A DNA stretch of 64,000 nt from assembly GCF_963678635.1 (NCBI RefSeq), contig NC_087062.1, positions 5,198,193 to 5,262,192 of the forward strand, read 5' to 3'. The DNA is from Symsagittifera roscoffensis (taxonomy: Eukaryota > Xenacoelomorpha > Acoela > Convolutidae). The position numbers and the translations under genes were made by a program. Under the pieces are notes generated by a model. It saw only the letters and a program-made list of their open reading frames with translations, did no database searches and was not told the origin of the DNA. Shown one piece after another: positions 1-12,718 of the stretch (the stretch's first letter is position 1; the number at the start of each line of letters is the position of its first letter).

Positions 1-602
1 AAATTTTGGAAACGGTAGAGGCGTTAAAAAATATTTAATTATCGGTCATCCAAAACTAAAAGGTAATGCGGTCAAAACAACTGATGTCGTGAGACCTTTT
101 TAGGCTAAAAACTGTTTGATTGTGTCAATCTAAAAAAATATATATTCATGTTTAGTTTGAGCTCCAATGGAAAAAATTGTTTAGGGCAATAATAAATACA
201 TGAAACTTATGGCAAACAAATATCGGTATCTGTTATGGTGAGGTTGCAAATCTCGCTAAGATATTTGGCCCCGAAAAATTTCTGTGCTTTCGGTCAGACA
301 AGTCGAAAAAGTATTAAAAGTCAGTTTTATAAAATTTTTCACCAATAATCAGGTTTTGTAAAGTTATGGGAATGAAAGATTCTCAGTTTGGCTAATTTGA
401 GATAATTAACGCCTGAGAAATTGTGTTAATTTGAATTCAAGCATGCTTTTTGTTCTAATTACTACTTTGCTACATGCAATCTATTTACTTTTTCCTTAAC
501 AAAACATGTCAAAAAAAGTATCAACAAACGAATTGTAGACTTTTTTTTTGAAAACTACATCTTTTTTGATTACAAACACTTTTTTTGAAGCATTAAACGG
601 CA

Positions 603-648
603 GTCAAAACATTCAGGCTTCGCCCTAATACCTGAAGTCTTGTTTTAT
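603..648 (+). repeat. Dispersed repeat family 1, copy at 0.6 kb
   Basis: The core CATTCAGGCTTCGCCCTAA is followed by CTGAAGTCTTGTTT. Related copies are seen at about 1180-1226 (+), 22434-22478 (+), 17943-17982 (-) and 28964-29020 (-). The shared pattern is CAGTC, then A-rich, then a GGGCTTCGCCC mini-palindrome, then GCAGTCTTGTTT. This looks like the terminus of a dispersed non-autonomous element. Confidence 0.5.
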
Positions 649-3600
649 TATTTGTTTGTATGGTACTGTTGTGATAGAATAGAAACTTCTTAATTAGTTT
701 TTCAGTTTTGCCATTTAATTTGTTAGTTTTGATATATCCGTGTTGGTTGAAACATTAAAAAACTTAATTAAAAAGTTTTTACATTTTTTTGTTCCGACTT
801 TCTTTTTGCTTGGGGGGTTTTTCATTTTATTAAGTCTATTATGATTCAATTTTTGAAATAAGAATTTGTGACGGAATTTTTTATACGATCTGAAAGATAT
901 TGTTGTCCTGAGCTCAAAATTTAAAAAATATTTTATCTGTAACATTTTGGGGTTCTCAAAATTGCTAATTAGGCCAATTTGGAATTTTTAAGGCACAAAG
1001 TTTTTGCGTTATTATAACACGCGTAAGCGGCGGATTAATGCGTTCGAAATTGATTTGATGTAGGTCATTTGGTCGCATTATTAGATCAAAAGACGCAAAA
1101 TACAACCCTTAGTAGCTTACATTAACTAATGGGGAATAAATTAAAAAAAACCTTAAAAGTTTGGCCTTAAAGTGTTAAAGTGCAGTCTGCACATCCAAGG
1201 CTTCGCACTGAGAGTAGTCTCGTTTGCTTTCCAATCCACTTCGAATATTTCAAGCAGACATTAAGTGGTTTCAAGGGAGCATACTTTGTATAAAATTTTT
1301 TCGTAATTTCCATATTGAACTCAGTAATTTCCATAAAATCACTTAATCGCACACCGTCAAAAAATATATATCATAAGAAACTTGAGCCCTCAAATACCTG
1401 CCAAACTGGTCGGAAAAACTATTACCAAAGATGTTTAATTTGCAAAATGTTCTGAAAAAATTGACCTTCTACAAACAACCCTATTCCAATTTAAGTCATG
1501 TTGGTAAAGAAATTCCAAAGACCTGTAAAGGTCAACAAAGAATTAGGTAATATTTATTTCTAAAAATAATGTTGAAACATCCACTTGCCAATTAAAAGAA
1601 TTGGTCGAATTGAATTTAGAGAAATACTCCTATTTGCGTAAAATAAGTTAATTGGTGATCAATTACAAGAACACGTGAATGAGTTTTAGTCCAAACTAAA
1701 GCTGAAGGCTAATATGAATCAATCATTTGAAGTAATATAGTCACGGAGCTATTTTAAAGTAACTTTTAGTTGAACAAAAAAATATATGAAAAAAAAAACA
1801 ATTTTAGAAAATAACCCTTTCTGGTTTCATGAACAGGACTCTTTTTATGTTTATATTGAACAGATGTTTTAAGCTACCAAATGTTCCGGTGGTGTACTGG
1901 AATATCTGTTTTCAACTTTTTTGAGACCGGAAATGACTGTTTTTAATGCCTAAATAACCAGGTGGTTTCAGCTTTCAAATTTACTGGTGATAGATTTGGC
2001 AGCTGATAATTGAATAGGCTGTTTTTAAACAACTAAAAACGAATAACCGAATAGACTGTTGAAAAAAATATATAAAAAAACTATGTAAATTTTTGTTTTT
2101 CTGAAAACTGCTGAATCATCAAAATAGCTCGTTTCATTTTTTTAGGAGAGGAAGCTTTGAAATAAAACTCGTTTTTATGCAATTAAATCCAAAAATTTGT
2201 GAACTTTGGAACGTTCCGAAAGTTTCAATTCAATCCGAAACTTTGCGAACTATGTAATTCAACCCGGAACTTTGTGAACATGGATTTTGCGTTGTTTAGT
2301 TAAGATACGTCATTTAATGAAGCCCCAGGTTGAAGTCCCACGGTTAATTATCGCTTTTTCTGCAGTATCCCAGTGATTGCGATTTTCCAGCGCTGATTCA
2401 TGTGTAATTCAGAGTTTTTGCATAGCTAAACCTGTGATATTTCAGAGCTATTTCGATTTCGTAAAAAATCAGCGCTTAAGCTTCTAAGAAATTCTAACAG
2501 TGTTCAAATGAGAGTGTGAGTTACCTATAATTTACTTATGTTTATCAAAGGGTTTGTGGCGCCGAGATAGTATAAATGTCCAACAAGCTGATGGGATCGA
2601 ACACCAGAAGTTCGTTAGTTTTGTTCATTTTAATATGTTTTTAATCTCTTTTTTATCGCTGAACTTTCGCCAAATTAGCGATAATCTATCAATAAAACTT
2701 GCTATTGTGGCAATGAACATCGATAAATCATCAAGGGTGATTGCTGTTTTTTTCCACATTTCATCACTAAATTTCAATGTGAACTCAACCCGGGGCCGTT
2801 TTTGTTGGCTTGAAATCCATTTTGACAAGCGTTTTCGAAATATGCCCATCGAAACGGCCATAATAATCATAAAACACAATTCAGCCGAACCGATTTGAGG
2901 ATTAATGATTTAAAAGTAAACAAGGCTGCTCGTTTGGCATTTTTATCGATAGAATACTATGATAGTTCCATTGATGGAAATTTAAAAAAAAAGCAAGCTC
3001 TAAAAATGCACAAATTGGATTTAACTTGCAGCTAATTTATTTTTGAGAGCAAATAGATTGCCTCATTTCAATCAGGAACAATTTCTGATTCGGAATAAAT
3101 TACCACCTACGCGTTAGTGGCAGCTTAAGAAACATCACTGGTTAATTATTCCAAAATGACGAAATCGGTTTCCTAATCCTTATAATTTTATGGAAATTTT
3201 TTACAAGTACAAAAATTTGCAACTTTGAGTTTTAGACGTTGCAACCCTCATCATATGGCATGGAACGCTCCGTCCAAAAGTGATTAGATCAGAAGGCAGA
3301 ATTTTTTTAAAAAGTCCTGCTGTTTCTACTAATTTATAATAAATTGACAACAAAATTCTAAGATCGGTTTTTTTTCTTGTGTCGTAGAGCAACTGAGTAA
3401 GTAAATGGACAAACAATCATTTTAAAATTCTGTCGAGCGAGAAACATTCATTATTTAATTATTTCGCAGAAAATAAATAATGAATCGCATATGGCTTAAA
3501 TCGATTAAAATTTTTTTTTTACCAAAAAGGCCTTTTTTAAATGTAATCGCCTGTGAAAAGTATTGTTTCTCCGGCAGAAATGTTTGCCTCGCAATTGCAG

Positions 3601-4529
3601 CTGGCGGGGGCGCTTGACTGTTATATGGTTGAAATATACAGAGAAAAGGCAAGAATTTTAAGGACTAAAATGTGAACATTATAGCATAATTAATTATAAG
3701 AATATTATAGTATATGGGATTGCTAGAAAAGTCTATGCGTTTCAATCATGTTTCACCACAAAAAACTATCGTGATACATTTTAACAATCATACAGTTTAT
3801 GTGGTTTATACGAGATATTTTTTAGTCTATGGCTCTATTCTCAGATAACAGAGAAATTCTTTGGCAAAACCAAACACGACTGTTAGTATCAGAACGGGGC
3901 CCAGAATGTTCCAACTGTCTTTTAAGGTCGCTGGAGTAATATTCACTTTAAAAAGGATAGAGTTTTGTATCTTCTTAACAATCCCCTTTTAAATATACCA
4001 AGAAACGGCCACCCCTATAATTGAAAGCAGTAAATTTGGACCAAAACATTCTATTTTTAACTTGTACTTCGCCGTTTTTCGATTGGTAAAAAATTAGACC
4101 TACTCAATCTAGATAACAACTACTTCCTAAATTTTTCAAGTAGATCCGAAATTTTCAACAAAAAAAGAAAAAATTTGAAATTTTTTTCTGAGATTTTTTC
4201 TGAAAACCATCACCCTACATGCTAAGTACAGTCCAAAATGGTATATTTTGCTTGGAGCTTGTAGCAAAAATTTATTGTCACCAAAATTTATGTCTAAATT
4301 CAATTTGCAAAGAATTCTAAGACAGATTAATCTCCACTTTCGCGCTAAAAGCACAAAATAATCACGCGTTAGTTGTCTCAAATTGGCCTATTTGGTAATT
4401 TTTAAACAAACATAACTCTAAAAACAAAACAATTTTTCTTCTTAAGGTTGAAATCAAAAAACAATTTTTTGGATGATCCACAAAATTTTGTCAAAAATGG
4501 ACAGTAAAAAAGTCGAAATTTGTCTGGAG

Positions 4530-4660
4530 AAAAAATCACCATGAGCACATATCTTCCATTACTGTTGTTCCGACCATTTGAAGATTGTGGTTGAACTTTG
4601 CATTGGGGTATGTTTTAGTTTTTTCTGTTCATTCTCCACACAAAATCAGGTACCATAAAT
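4530..4660 (+). repeat. Dispersed repeat families 2 and 3, joined copy
   Basis: A stretch reading CACCATGAGCACATATCTTC leads to TTGTTCCGACCA and then into the complement of a CAAACACAAAGTTCC block. Related GAGCACAAAT blocks occur at about 17890-17945, 18360-18420 and 25640-25700 (same orientation). They also occur at about 21455-21540 and 21970-22050 (inverted). Related CCCAAATACAAAGTTCCTCC blocks occur at about 9820-9880 and 19747-19912. These look like interspersed fragments of one or two MITE-like families. Confidence 0.45.
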
Positions 4661-5596
4661 AATAATTAGAATTGGTGGAATGATATATCAGTAAAAAACA
4701 TTTTGTCGTAATTTGAGCGATATTAAAATTTTTCCAATTTTTTCATTGTTGAGAAACAACGGTTTGAAATTTTTGATTTTTCGTGTAATGTCGGGCGAGT
4801 AAAGCGAGCAAGCAAGCTTCTTTATTTATGCTTGAATTAGTCCATTTACAATAGCTTAGTTAAGCTGAAATTTAGTTTTACCCGAGTGTATTCTGTTTTT
4901 TGAGTTTTATTAACGCCAATTTGAAAATCAAAAACTTCAAAAACTTCAGTTTCCGCACTTAAAATTGAAAAAAAAAATTTTGAGTTTTTTTATGATTTTT
5001 TCTTTGAAAACTTGTCCAGCTTGCCTGTTTTAGTATGAATGTCTGAAAATTATTAAAGTCGCGATCTCAAATTTAGAAAAATAATTGACTTGTGATTGTT
5101 TTTCATGAATATAAGAAGAGCTCAAGAGCTGTTGTTGCTGTTTTCTATTGTTCTGGAGGTTCGAAAATTGCCAATTTGCCTACATTTTGTGAATTAGATT
5201 CTCATAATGTTATAACAAAAATTGATTACTTCAAAAAACAGTAATAAGGCGACATGATTTGAATTGATTGAGTTTGACAACGCTTTTCTCAGTTTCAAAC
5301 TGAAACAAAAACGCGCTTGTAGTAATTTATCGGCACTAACCGTCTGCTTCAGTTCTTTGTTTCTCAATGCAATGAAAAAAATTAAGAGAGTAAGAAGTAA
5401 TTTAAACTTTTGCGATACGATGAAATAATTAAAGAAGTATATCAGTAGGTTTTAATTTTGATTGCTTAAAGACATATTTAAAAGTTATTGCTACTAAATT
5501 TAAATATTTGCTCAATATTTTCAGAAGCATTTTCTTGCCTTGACAATATTTTCTGCAGCGTTTTTTAGGGGGCTTAGAAAAGCAGGGAAAAAACAT

Positions 5597-7435
5597 TTTT
5601 GCCAACATAGGAGCACACTTTCAACATCTGCTATCTAAACGAAACAAACTTTTTTAACGAAAGAGCACATTTTGTCGCCTTTCTATCCACACAAAAAATG
5701 GACCTCAATAACAAAATTATAAAACTTTTTCTTTTAGCCAGAAACGACTTAATGATAAGCGAGCAATCAAATTCGGTTTGAGTGGCTAAAACAAAAACGA
5801 AAAAAAAAACAACAATTAGATTGAAAAATTAATTTGATTTTCCCAATGTCAAAGTTAGTCTGAGAACAAAAAACACAGACCAATTTTTGTTCAACTTAAT
5901 TTTTTTCAACATTTTTTCGTTTCAAAAGTTTTTTAGAACTGGAATCACGACCAAAAGGGGGTTCAAAAGAATATGACATTTTACCTTCAACGACCTTTTT
6001 TGAGGTCGTCGAAATGGCTGGAAAAGAAACGCCGTAATTCTGAAACGTAAAGAAACGCCGTCGGTTTCTGAACAGCAGGATTGCCGATTTTACCGCAAGT
6101 ACTCGGGTAACATGTTCAAATCAGTCAGATCATCATTTTTTTAAATTTTACCGGATATAATTAACAAATGCCCCCCCCCCCCATGTTATCTACTAAAGAT
6201 TTGCCACCCCTATAAAGAAAAATCAGTAAATTTGTTTAGAGCGTTCTATTTATAGCTGCATTCTGCTGAATTCTGATTGGTCAAAAATTTGACTAACCTA
6301 ATCTACTTAGATATCGACCCCTCTCTTAAAAAAGGATAATTGTTAATTATATTTTATTTTCGGCCGGACATCCATGTTTTTTTGCCTGTAATTGAATTTT
6401 ATTATACATTTAGCAACCTTGGTACTTAGAATGCAGACTCGCAATGAGTTGTCCCCCGGAAGCCAACCATTTTGTTTTTGGCCTCTACACTAAATCAATA
6501 TAGACAAAAGTTTCGTCCGGAATTTCAACACTTCAACTACCTCGAAATTGAAAAAAGATCACCTCATTTCATGTTGAAAAGAATTATGATTGTATGGTAC
6601 GCTCATTAATCAAAGCACTTATTGTTATGCGTCCCATTTTGGACGGTTTCAATTAATGCACATTCCAAAAATGACAATGCACATTATGGCTGCTAATTCA
6701 ATTTTCGTCGGAGATTCGCCCTTTTTCCTCAAGTGTCCAGTAGTTTTCTAAGGCAGCGAAACCGATAATTCTTTTCAAAATGCAAAAAATATTCCGTTAC
6801 TTTCGTACCGAAAGTCGGAACAAAAATTACCTGGAATTGATATTGTAAAATATAACCTCGAATAACATTAAAAGTGAATACTTCCACTTTCAATTTTCAC
6901 TTCCACTTTTAATTGGCATTCAAGAAAATGCTCTCAATGCATTACACAGACAAATTAATTGGGCCGTAGAAGCAGCTTTACTAAAAAGAAATTTCGAAAA
7001 TTCTTAATCTCTGGAAATATACAACAAAATATTTCCTATACGTTCCAGAGTGAGATACTATACTTTAATATACTTTCACAAATGGTAAATAACAAACTGC
7101 GACGTTTTAATAAACTAATTTTTCCACAAGACGAACACTGAAATTTCAAATCACGTACTAAGGAAGTTCATTTCAATTTAACTATAACAAGCATGTACAA
7201 AGACAAAGTTTTCTCAGTAAAGCTGGCAACTGGTTGGATTAATTGCCGGAAAAATTGGAGCAAGAAGCGGAAGCGGAAAAACAGAGCAGAAAAATAATTA
7301 ATTCTATTAAATTACAAATCATTTTTGACAATTTAAGGAGAAAATGAAGAAAGCCGAATCAATGACAAAAGCACTGAAAACACTAAGAATCAATTAGTGT
7401 CGGAAAACCAAAAACTTAACCAGAAACAAAACAGT
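5597..7435. repeat. Segmental tandem duplication, copy A
   Basis: This block and the next (7436-9555) share long collinear stretches. Both contain TTGCCAACATAGRAGCACAC near the start. Both also contain GCGTTCTATTTATAGCT (6241 and 8417), TGATTGTATGGTAYGCTC (about 6590 and 8765) and GAAGAAAGCCGARTCAATGA near the end. Copy A is interrupted relative to copy B, so the offset varies from about 1.84 to 2.17 kb. It contains a C12 homopolymer at 6171-6182. No intact gene is present. Confidence 0.75.
6171..6182 (+). repeat. Poly-C tract (C12)
   Basis: A run of 12 C residues lies in an otherwise AT-rich block. The duplicated copy B has no such run at the equivalent place (around 8348, reads ATGCTCCTCCATG), so the tract expanded or was lost after duplication. 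Confidence 0.9.
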
Positions 7436-7647
7436 TTTGCCAACATAGAAGCACACTTTCAACACCTGCTATCTAAACAAAACAAACTACAGAGCACGTT
7501 TTGTCGCCCTTCTATCCACAGATGAAAATGGATCTCAATAATAAAATTATAAAAAGAGTTTTTGAAACAGCCGTCAAACTTTTTGACCCGGCCAATTATC
7601 AAGAGTTAGTTAAAAGCCAATTCCGTACGCACACGCCACAGATTTGA
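7331..7647 (+). pseudogene. Gag-like coding remnant
   Basis: A run of broken plus-strand frames reads like coding DNA. An upstream part gives a Gln/Asn/Lys-rich coiled-coil-like peptide (SENQKLNQKQNSFANIEAHF). A 41-codon ORF from ATG 7522 to TGA 7645-7647 then gives MKMDLNNKIIKRVFETAVKL and a short tail. The style (coiled coil followed by a small helical region) is like retroelement Gag, and is similar to the coiled-coil remnant at 29.4 kb. Frames are broken between the two parts. I recognise no exact family; an unrelated decayed gene is possible. Confidence 0.3.
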
Positions 7648-9555
7648 AAAAGGGATAGGTTGATTCAACTTTTATAAGTCAAATAATCATACTGGGTTGC
7701 TATTCAAGCAGTGCAGAATGCTCCGATCACAACAAAAATTTCAGCTTTTTGATATTTTTTAAAAAATTTTTGCTGCTACTTTTTTATTTAGCCAGAAACA
7801 ATTTAATGATAAACGAGCAATATAAATCTGTTTGAGTGGCTAAAACAAAAAAAAAAGGAATTAGATTGGAATGTCAATTTGATTTTTCCAATGTCAAAAT
7901 TAGTCTGAGAACAAAAAAAAAACAGACCAGTTTTTTCAGACTTAAATTCGTTTCGACTTTTTTCGTTTTAAATTTTTGTTAAAACTGAAATCACGACCAA
8001 TAGGGTTTCAAAAGAATATGAAATTTTACCTTCAACGACCTTTTTTGTTTTAGCCACTCAAATTTTCGTCCCATTTTGGACGGTTTCAATTAATATACCA
8101 CATTCCAAAAATGACAATTATGGCTGCTAATTCAACTTTCGTCGGAGATTTGCCCCTTTTCCTGAAGTGTCCATTAGTTTTCTATAGGAAGCGAAACCGA
8201 TACTTCTTTTCAAAATGTCAAAAATTACCTGGAATTGATATTGTAAAATATAACTTCGAATAACATTAAAACTGTGAACATGCAAATTCTCGGGTAACAT
8301 GTTCAAATCAGTCAGATCATCATTTTTACCGGATATAATTAACAATAAATGCTCCTCCATGTTATCTACTAAAGATTTGCCACCTCTATAAAGAAAATCA
8401 GTAAATTTGCTTAAAGCGTTCTATTTATAGCTCGAATTCTGCTGCATTCTGATTGGTCGAAAATTTGACTAACATAATCTACTTAGATATCGACCCCTTT
8501 CTTAAAAAGGGGTAATTGTTAATTTGATTGTTTTTCGGCCGGACATCCAAAGTGTTTTTTGCCTGTAATTGAATTTTATCATATATTTAGCAATCTTGGT
8601 ACTTAGAATGCAGACTCGCAATGAGTTGTCCCCGGAAGCCAAACCAGTTTGTTTTTGGCCTCTATACTAAATCAATATAGACAAACATTTCGTCCGGAAT
8701 TTCAACACTTCAACTACCTCGAAATTGAAAAAAGTTCACCTCATTTCATGTTGAAAAGAATTATGATTGTATGGTATGCTCATTAATCAAGGCACCTATT
8801 GTTATGCGTCCCATTTTGGACGGTTTCAATTAATATACCACATTCCAAAAATGACAATTATGGCTGCTAATTCAACTTTCGTTGGAGATTCGCCCCTTTT
8901 CCTCAAGTGTCCATTAGTTTTCTATAGGAAGCGAAACCGATACTTCTTTTCAAAATGTCAAAAATTACCTGGAATTGATATTGTAAAATTTAACCTCGAA
9001 TAACATTAAAAATGAATACTACTACTTTCGTTATTCACTCCCACTTTTAATTGGTATTCAAGAAAATGCTCTCAACGTATTACACAGACAAAATAATTGG
9101 GTCGTAGGAGCAGCTTTACAAAAAAGAAATTTCGAAAGTTCTTAATCTCCGAAAATATATAAGAAAATATTTCCTATACGTTTCAGAGTGAAATACTATA
9201 ATTTAAAATAACATCACAAATGGCAAATAACAAACTGCGACGTTTTAATAAAAAAATTTTCCACATGACGATTGCTGAAAGTTCAAATCACGTACTAAGG
9301 AAGTTAATTTCAATTTAACTATAACGAGCATGTACAAAGACAAACTTTTCTTAGTAAAGCTGGCAACTGGTTGGATTAATTGCCGGAAAAATTGGAGCAA
9401 GAAGCGGAGGCGGAAAAACAGAGCGGAAAAATTGTTTATTCCATTAAATTAAAAATCATTTTGACAATTTAAGGAGAAAATGAAGAAAGCCGAGTCAATG
9501 ACAAAAAAACTGAAAACACTAAAAATCAATTAGTGTCGGAAAACCAAAAACCTAA
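7436..9555. repeat. Segmental tandem duplication, copy B
   Basis: This is the second copy of the block starting at 5597, with an additional internal repeat. The segment CGTCCCATTTTGGACGGTTT and its flank occurs at about 8068 and again at about 8809 within this copy, and once at about 6629 in copy A. The internal repeat is followed by GGAAGCGAAACCGATAC each time. The arrangement suggests successive unequal exchanges. The gag-like remnant at 7331-7647 spans the junction. Confidence 0.7.
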
Positions 9556-10177
9556 TTGGGACTTGAAATTTAAAAAAGTTATCTACTTAGAATCGCCACG
9601 CCGAAAGTATCTACCAATAAAATTCCATTTCGAACTCTGATGCATTCTGATTGGTCAAATTTTGATCTGCTCGCTTGCTTTTCTCGCTCAAAATTGGACA
9701 AAAAAATTGAAAGCTTTTAATTGCATTCGAATCACGACTGAAAATTTTTTACTCAACCCAGCCCCCAGTCCGATGTTAATCTGTATTACCTGGTTTTGCG
9801 TGAAAAATAAAAAAGAAAGAAAAAACTAAAACACACCCAAACACAAAATTCCTCCTCCTTTTTCAAAAATTTGGAACAAAAATGCTTATCATTTTTTTCC
9901 ATGCTTAGGTTCGATGGAAAAAAAGTAAATCTTACGCTATTTCACTTTTAATTTTGAGATAGTAACATATAACCTAAATCTGTCCAAAAACAGGGCACGA
10001 TTTTCAACCTTTGAATTTTTCGAAACAGGACTTAAGCCATATGCAAAAACTACATTCTTTTGTTATTATTTTGAGAATAACTCAATTTTTATCTGACATG
10101 GCATCTAGCAGTACACAGTTTTATCTGGGATTTCAATGGCGTTAAACCTGTCGGTTATTTCATTTGAGAACACTTTT
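9556..10177. other. AT-rich spacer
   Basis: No gene is seen. It contains a plus-strand copy of the AAACACACCCAAACACAAAATTCC dispersed block at about 9825-9880, shared with 4.6 kb and 19.75 kb. Confidence 0.5.
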
Positions 10178-10662
10178 GTAATTTTTATAATACAATTCCA
10201 TACTATGGAAAAAATGCTTATCATACAATTCCATACGATTCCATAGAAAAAAAAGATTGCATACAAATCACATGACGAGCCTTTTTTCCATACCATGGAA
10301 TAGTGCTACAAGCATTGTTTCTATGCTATGAAATTGTATGATGAGCATTTTTTCCATGAAACTTTTTTGTGTTTCGCTTTATACTTGTGTTTCACCCTGA
10401 TAACAAAAACCAAAAGTAAGAAAGAAAGAATTGATTTCAGTGAGAAACAAGTTCTTTCTTTCTTTCTTACTTTTGGTTTTTGTTATCAGGGTGAAACAGT
10501 GTCGCAATGCTTGTTTTTGTTATCGGTGTCGCAATGCTTGTATAGAAAAAAAAGCTTGTCATGTGATTTTTATGCAATTTTTTTTATTCTATGGAATTGT
10601 ATGGAATTGTATGATAAGATTTTTTTTCCATAGTATGGAACTATATGATAAGAATTACAAAT
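10178..10662. mobile_element. Foldback (long inverted repeat) element
   Basis: Two arms of about 220 nt are inverted copies of each other, from TGTAATTTTTATAAT on the left to AGAATTACAAATAC on the right. The inner 42 nt (10389-10430 and 10456-10497) are perfectly complementary, beginning GTTTCACCCTGATAACAAAA. Outside that, the arms share TTCCATACTATGGAA, ATTGCATACAAATCACATGA and CAAGCATTG words in inverted order, with small insertions. The element also holds several CCATRSTATGG mini-palindromes. It has no credible coding capacity, so this is a non-autonomous foldback or MITE-like element. Confidence 0.75.
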
Positions 10663-12533
10663 ACATCACATTTGGTTGATTGATTTCTAGGACCAGTAAC
10701 CAGAAACTTCTTTTAAGTCCGCTTCACAGAAATTAAAAATTTTAATATCATTCGACTTTGCAACTGAAACGGTATTGAACAGCAAATAGAACTTTTTGAG
10801 TAATGCATATTAATGTATGCGCAATTGTATTTGTGGCTGCGTTCCATTTCGTGTGCCTTTGTACTTTTTAAATTGGCTTCATTTAAAATGCAAATCTGGG
10901 TCAATCAGAAACTATCAGTGGAGCGATCCTAATTTAATTTCTTTATGTTAGATTTCAAAGAAACTGATCTGAATGTTAAATTTCACGGCTCGATTATTAA
11001 ACCGGAGAGATCTCAAATTGAAATTTGAATTTTGCTTTAAAAATTCTCATGCCAATAAAGATAAAAAATGTTTTCGGTTATATCAATTTTAAATGATGAA
11101 AAGTAGAAATCAAAAAGATTTTTGTGATTCAAACTGGATCAATACTATTAACAAATGATGGATGTCAGTATAGCGCAGGCCAAAACGAAGCAATTTGATT
11201 TAATGTAACCTCAAACCTGTTTGTTTTGTGCCGGTCCTTTTCCCTGTTTTTGTGTCGTTTTCTTCCTTTAAATTCTCAAAAATGTGAGTCCAAATGCGTT
11301 CTGAATTGCCGTTTAAATTGCCATTTTTTGCTGTTCAAAAACAATAAAAGAAAGTTAGGACCTATATAAAAGTTGAAATCCTAGAAGCAAATCTGTAATA
11401 ACTTCTTATAGTGGAACCAGTAGCTGATTTAAGGGGGACGCGGATTTGGATTCGATTCCCTGACGACCCAAAAGGTCCCCCCTTGGGTACCCCCTAGACC
11501 GCCCATGAGTGGAACTATACCGAATTAATTACAGAGAAGGTGAATGATCTGTCATTTCAAACTTATGGAAACAAACCAAACATTGCATTACTAAAAAAAT
11601 CAACAATTACATCAAAAAATTATGAAAATCAAAAATGTTTCAAAATGCATTTTAACTCATAAAAATATCTACATGGTTTATACTTGGTTCATAATTTGAA
11701 ATCAGGTCACGCATTGGAACTGTATGAAACTTCCATCTAACAATTCACTAATTTAAATAGTTCATAAGTAAAAAAAAACTTCTGGTCTGCTTAATTTCAG
11801 TGTTGCAGGTAAGGCGTGAAATCTCTTACCTCAAGGCCATTTTCATCATTGAACACTCCTTCAAGCAAAATCAAAAATGAAAAAATAAAATTGTATTACC
11901 TAGACTAGAACAACTTTAAGTGTTCAAGTTAAAATGACATATTTAAACATATGTCTAAGTGGTTATAAAGCTACAGCTGAAACGAATCTTTTCGTTTCGT
12001 AATAAAAAGTTAATACAAAATGAGCCGATGAAAGTGGTGAAAATTAATTGAGGCCACCAATGTGTCCACTTTGTTTTCCCGTTGGAATGGAAAGCAAATT
12101 TGATCAAATGAATTCATCAAGATTGTCCACAATACTCAGCTACGTCTAAGTGTTATGTAAGTTTTTTTTTTAATTCGAAGGCTATATCATTTTCCTTTTT
12201 ATTGATATGGCGAACCCCCGACGGGAAAGTAATTGTTCACGCACCATTTGAAACCATTCTAACCTATTCCAACTTACTCCAACGGATATCTTGCGCAACT
12301 CTGAAAAAAATGGTGTTAAAAACTCCAATCAATTCAATGAGGCAAAACCAGAATCGGAAAAAAAATTGAAAAAAACATCAAAAACAGGAAACAGCGAGAA
12401 ACAATTTCATCACTAGAAGAAATTTTAGAAAGAATGGTTGGTTGTTATATAGGTAAGACCAAGTTAACATCCCCCTCCATCAAGCGGTGGCAAGGATTTA
12501 AATTTGCTCTCAATTTTCCAACCTCACTCACTC
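10663..12533. other. AT-rich non-coding interval
   Basis: No gene is recognised. A stem GGGGGAC (11433-11439) / GTCCCCC (11475-11481) encloses a GGATTCGATTCC word that resembles a tRNA T arm. The enclosed 49 nt are too short for a nuclear tRNA, so I regard it as a stem-loop or tRNA-like debris. Confidence 0.5.
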
Positions 12534-12718
12534 GAGTGTTTTCAAAAACAAACTGTAAGGGGTTATACAGAAGAGGAAGCGACTGAAATTGAGCTACAAA
12601 ACTAATTTCCTATGACTTATTTGAACTTAAAATAAGATATAGGAAATTAGTTTTGAAGCTCAATTTCAGTCGCTTCTTCTCCTGTATAACCATTTACAGT
12701 TTATTTTTCAAAACACTC
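12534..12718. repeat. Near-perfect 89-bp inverted repeat (hairpin)
   Basis: Arm 12534-12622 pairs with 12629-12718 at about 80 of 89 positions around a loop of about 6 nt. The longest uninterrupted complementary runs are GAAGCGACTGAAATTGAGCT (20 bp) and CAAAACTAATTTCCTAT (17 bp). Further out, CTCTCAATTTT and AAAATTGAGAG continue the symmetry at about 12509 and 12758. As RNA it would make a hairpin far longer than a canonical miRNA precursor. It is most simply a small foldback transposon, or a source of endogenous siRNA. Confidence 0.85.

Larger units (their letters stand above)
1..5596. other. AT-rich non-coding DNA with dispersed repeats
   Basis: No gene is recognised. Short ORFs here look random and AT-driven. 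Copies of two dispersed repeat families are visible: a CAGTC..CATTCAGGCTTCGCCCT word at about 603-648 and 1180-1226, and a GAGCACATAT..GTTCCGACC block at about 4530-4660. A slightly GC-richer stretch at 2549-2900 is open on the minus strand, but I recognise no family in it. Confidence 0.6.

Noticed and set aside
2549-2900. Open minus-strand stretch with IFRKRLSKWISSQQKRPRVE
   Set aside because: Composition is a little better than the flanks, but no family, no splice sites and no supporting neighbours were found.
10328-10679. Two overlapping ORFs inside the foldback element
   Set aside because: They are Phe/Cys-rich translations of T-rich inverted repeats, without domain features.
11405-11485. 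tRNA-like sequence with GGATTCGATTCC and a GGGGGAC/GTCCCCC stem
   Set aside because: The enclosed region is only 49 nt, with no anticodon or D arm; kept only as a note in the spacer entry.
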